Assembly (NCBI RefSeq): GCF_015082335.1
Contig: NZ_BLRL01000015.1
Location: 51,072-115,071 of the forward strand
Direction of reading: 5' to 3'
Source of the DNA: Moritella sp. F3
GTDB lineage: Bacteria; Pseudomonadota; Gammaproteobacteria; Enterobacterales; Moritellaceae
Length of the DNA: 64,000 nucleotides
Below are positions 62,654-64,000 of the stretch, one piece after another; position 1 is the first letter of the stretch, and the number at the start of each line of letters is the position of its first letter. The notes beneath the pieces were generated by a model that saw nothing but the letters and a program-made list of their open reading frames with translations, did not search any database and was not told where the DNA came from. The translations under genes were made by a program, and so were the position numbers.

Positions 62654-62696
62654 TAAAAAACCAGCTACAAATTTAACATCTGTTGCTGGTTTTTTA
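62654..62696 (-). terminator. Porin gene terminator
   Basis: TAAAAAACCAGC (62654-62665) pairs perfectly with 62685-62696 around a 19-nt loop. T-runs occur on both strands. It lies 50 bp beyond the porin stop. Confidence 0.85.
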
Positions 62697-62745
62697 TGTA
62701 GCCTATACTTGTTTGCAGTATTGCTCCGTTAAGTAGTGAGGGTTA

Positions 62746-63798
62746 TTAGAAACCGTACTCAAGACCTACACGCGCGAATGTTTCTTGGCTGTCGGAAGTT
62801 GCTGCACCCCAACCAAGTTTATCTGTCATACCAACACGAACGTAAGGTACAAAGCCGTTAACCACACCCATTACTTGTAGTGATGTGACTGAAGAACCTT
62901 CTCTTTCATTTAAGCTATCTTCAGAATCCACGTCTTCAGTCGCAGCGTAACCTAGTTTAATACCCAGCGGACCATTCCAATATTGTGCGATTAGAGAATA
63001 AGAGCCTTGTGAATCGACATCTTTAGAGGCAATGTTTTCTGCTTGACCGTATTTGTACGCACCCGAAATACTAATGCCAGTGCTTGCAATCGGCGCTTCA
63101 AAACCAACGAGATAGGTAAAAGTATCAGTTGTATAAGCAGCTCTAGTATCTGTTTTACCTACTTCACGATTATTACCGTATTCAAATGTCGCATGTAATG
63201 TAACAGTATCAAACGCTTTATATTTTGCTGCACCACCAACCCAATGTGCATTTTCTCCACTGCCAGCACGACCTGTGGCAACGTTGATGTTCAGATTACC
63301 CATCGCAGGGGCAAAATAACGAATTGATTCTGTACGATCGTACATGTACGCAATATCACCAGTTGCAGCAGGATCAAATACACGACCTAAACCAGGGTTT
63401 GTGAACGGCCAATCAACAACTTCATACATAGGGGTTAACTGACGACCAACTGTGACTTTACCGTAATCACCTTCTACACCCACGAAGGTATCACGGAAAC
63501 CTAAACCACCACCAGCCCAATCATCTACATCAGTATAGCCAGATTCAACTTGGAATATCACATTGATATCATCAGTCATTTGCTTACTACCACGAAAGCC
63601 TATACGAGTTTCATTTTCAATCTTGTAATCTGTAATACTTGTGTTATCGCCTGATATTCCATAAGTAGAAACTGCGACTACACCGTAAACTTCAACATTA
63701 CCGGTATTCTCGGTACCTAATACGTATGCATTAGCTGCTGTAGATAATAAAGCAGTTGAAACCGCTGCTGCAACCATGGATAAGCTTAATTTATTCAT
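62746..63798 (-). CDS. Gram-negative general porin
   Basis: Outer-membrane beta-barrel porin of 350 residues. The signal peptide is MNKLSLSMVAAAVSTALLSTAANA; strands typical of Gram_porin proteins follow, with NVEVYGVVAVSTYGISGD, TRIGFRGSKQ and GDYGKVTVGRQLTPMY (the 'PEFGG-like' loop equivalent is not clear). The C-terminal ETFARVGLEYGF ends in Phe, the BAM recognition signal. It is related to OmpC/OmpU-like porins; the substrate is unknown. AGGAATT precedes the start. Confidence 0.92.
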   Translation of the reverse strand: MNKLSLSMVAAAVSTALLSTAANAYVLGTENTGNVEVYGVVAVSTYGISGDNTSITDYKIENETRIGFRGSKQMTDDINVIFQVESGYTDVDDWAGGGLGFRDTFVGVEGDYGKVTVGRQLTPMYEVVDWPFTNPGLGRVFDPAATGDIAYMYDRTESIRYFAPAMGNLNINVATGRAGSGENAHWVGGAAKYKAFDTVTLHATFEYGNNREVGKTDTRAAYTTDTFTYLVGFEAPIASTGISISGAYKYGQAENIASKDVDSQGSYSLIAQYWNGPLGIKLGYAATEDVDSEDSLNEREGSSVTSLQVMGVVNGFVPYVRVGMTDKLGWGAATSDSQETFARVGLEYGF

Positions 63799-63926
63799 TC
63801 TAAATTCCTTTTAGTAGAGTTAAATGCTATTTATATTGATTTGTTAATTAATAATGAACTTTGTAACTTGATGGTTTGGAGTCTACCCCCTTGTTAATTC
63901 ATCTTGCAAATTAAGCTATTCACAGT

Positions 63927-63942
63927 CGTGATAAAACTCACA
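63927..63942 (-). promoter_or_regulatory. CRP-like site upstream of the porin gene
   Basis: On the minus strand TGTGAGTTTTATCACG has one mismatch to TGTGA-N6-TCACA. It lies about 130 bp upstream of the porin start. CRP control of porins is common in this group; this is inference from the match alone. Confidence 0.45.
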
Positions 63943-64000
63943 ATAATTTTAATAAAAAGACATAAACAACGATAAAGATCTCATTTATACCTATTTATAG

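Overview
The window reads as a contiguous stretch of chromosome from an AT-rich marine gammaproteobacterium (roughly 40% G+C by eye), most like Moritella, Shewanella or Vibrio relatives. The basis is gene order and protein style: ccoNOQP-ccoHIS-fnr-uspE-ttcA, yoaA-tsaB-fadD-rnd-minEDC, ycgL-mltB-like-ycgM-ycgN-yecH, and a long hisGDCBH(F)I operon with an E. coli-style His leader. The genus is an inference. No rRNA, tRNA, IS element, prophage or CRISPR array was seen.

Layout. 1-2.0 kb: start of cydA (cut by the window edge) behind a GbsR/MarR-type regulator, with a 24-bp perfect palindrome and two FNR-type boxes upstream. 2.0-2.6 kb: PlsC-like acyltransferase. 2.8-9.5 kb: histidine operon on the minus strand with leader peptide hisL and attenuator; hisA is absent from its usual place between hisH and hisF. 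9.6-22.2 kb: a complete Tad/Flp pilus locus on the minus strand (flp, tadV, an AAA+ ATPase, rcpC, rcpA, a small lipoprotein, tadG, two TadE-like pseudopilins, tadZABCD), preceded by an L,D-transpeptidase gene and three 19-bp direct repeats. 24-34.6 kb: fdxA, an FAD oxidoreductase, purC, yoaA, tsaB, an alpha/beta hydrolase, fadD and rnd. 34.6-36.4 kb: minCDE. 36.6-39.2 kb: ycgL, a lytic transglycosylase, ycgM, ycgN, yecH. 39.4-44.1 kb: radA, a ThrE-type exporter, a phasin-like protein with a Lys-rich tail, cobB. 44.2-49 kb: potABCD and a DUF2987-type protein. 49-59.4 kb: ttcA, uspE, fnr, a TauE/SafE-like membrane protein, ccoS, ccoI, fixH and ccoNOQP (including the 59-codon ccoQ) with twin perfect FNR boxes. 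59.6-63.8 kb: pgm, ppiC, a DsbA-like protein and a porin.

How the genes work together. Both ends of the window encode high-affinity terminal oxidases (cytochrome bd and cbb3). The oxygen sensor gene fnr lies in the cbb3 cluster, and FNR-type boxes are visible upstream of the bd operon, the cbb3 operon and fnr itself, so an oxygen-responsive respiratory circuit can be read directly. The Tad locus has every core function for a Flp pilus (pilin, prepilin peptidase, secretin, ATPase, platform proteins, pseudopilins, pilotin-like TPR lipoprotein) plus extra genes of unclear role. Most transcription units are separated by clear Rho-independent terminators, often bidirectional between convergent genes.

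The points I would follow up first are the missing hisA, the GbsR-family regulator with its palindrome in front of cydAB, the AAA+ protein in the tad operon, and the repeats upstream of flp. I see no wholly new defence or mobile system.
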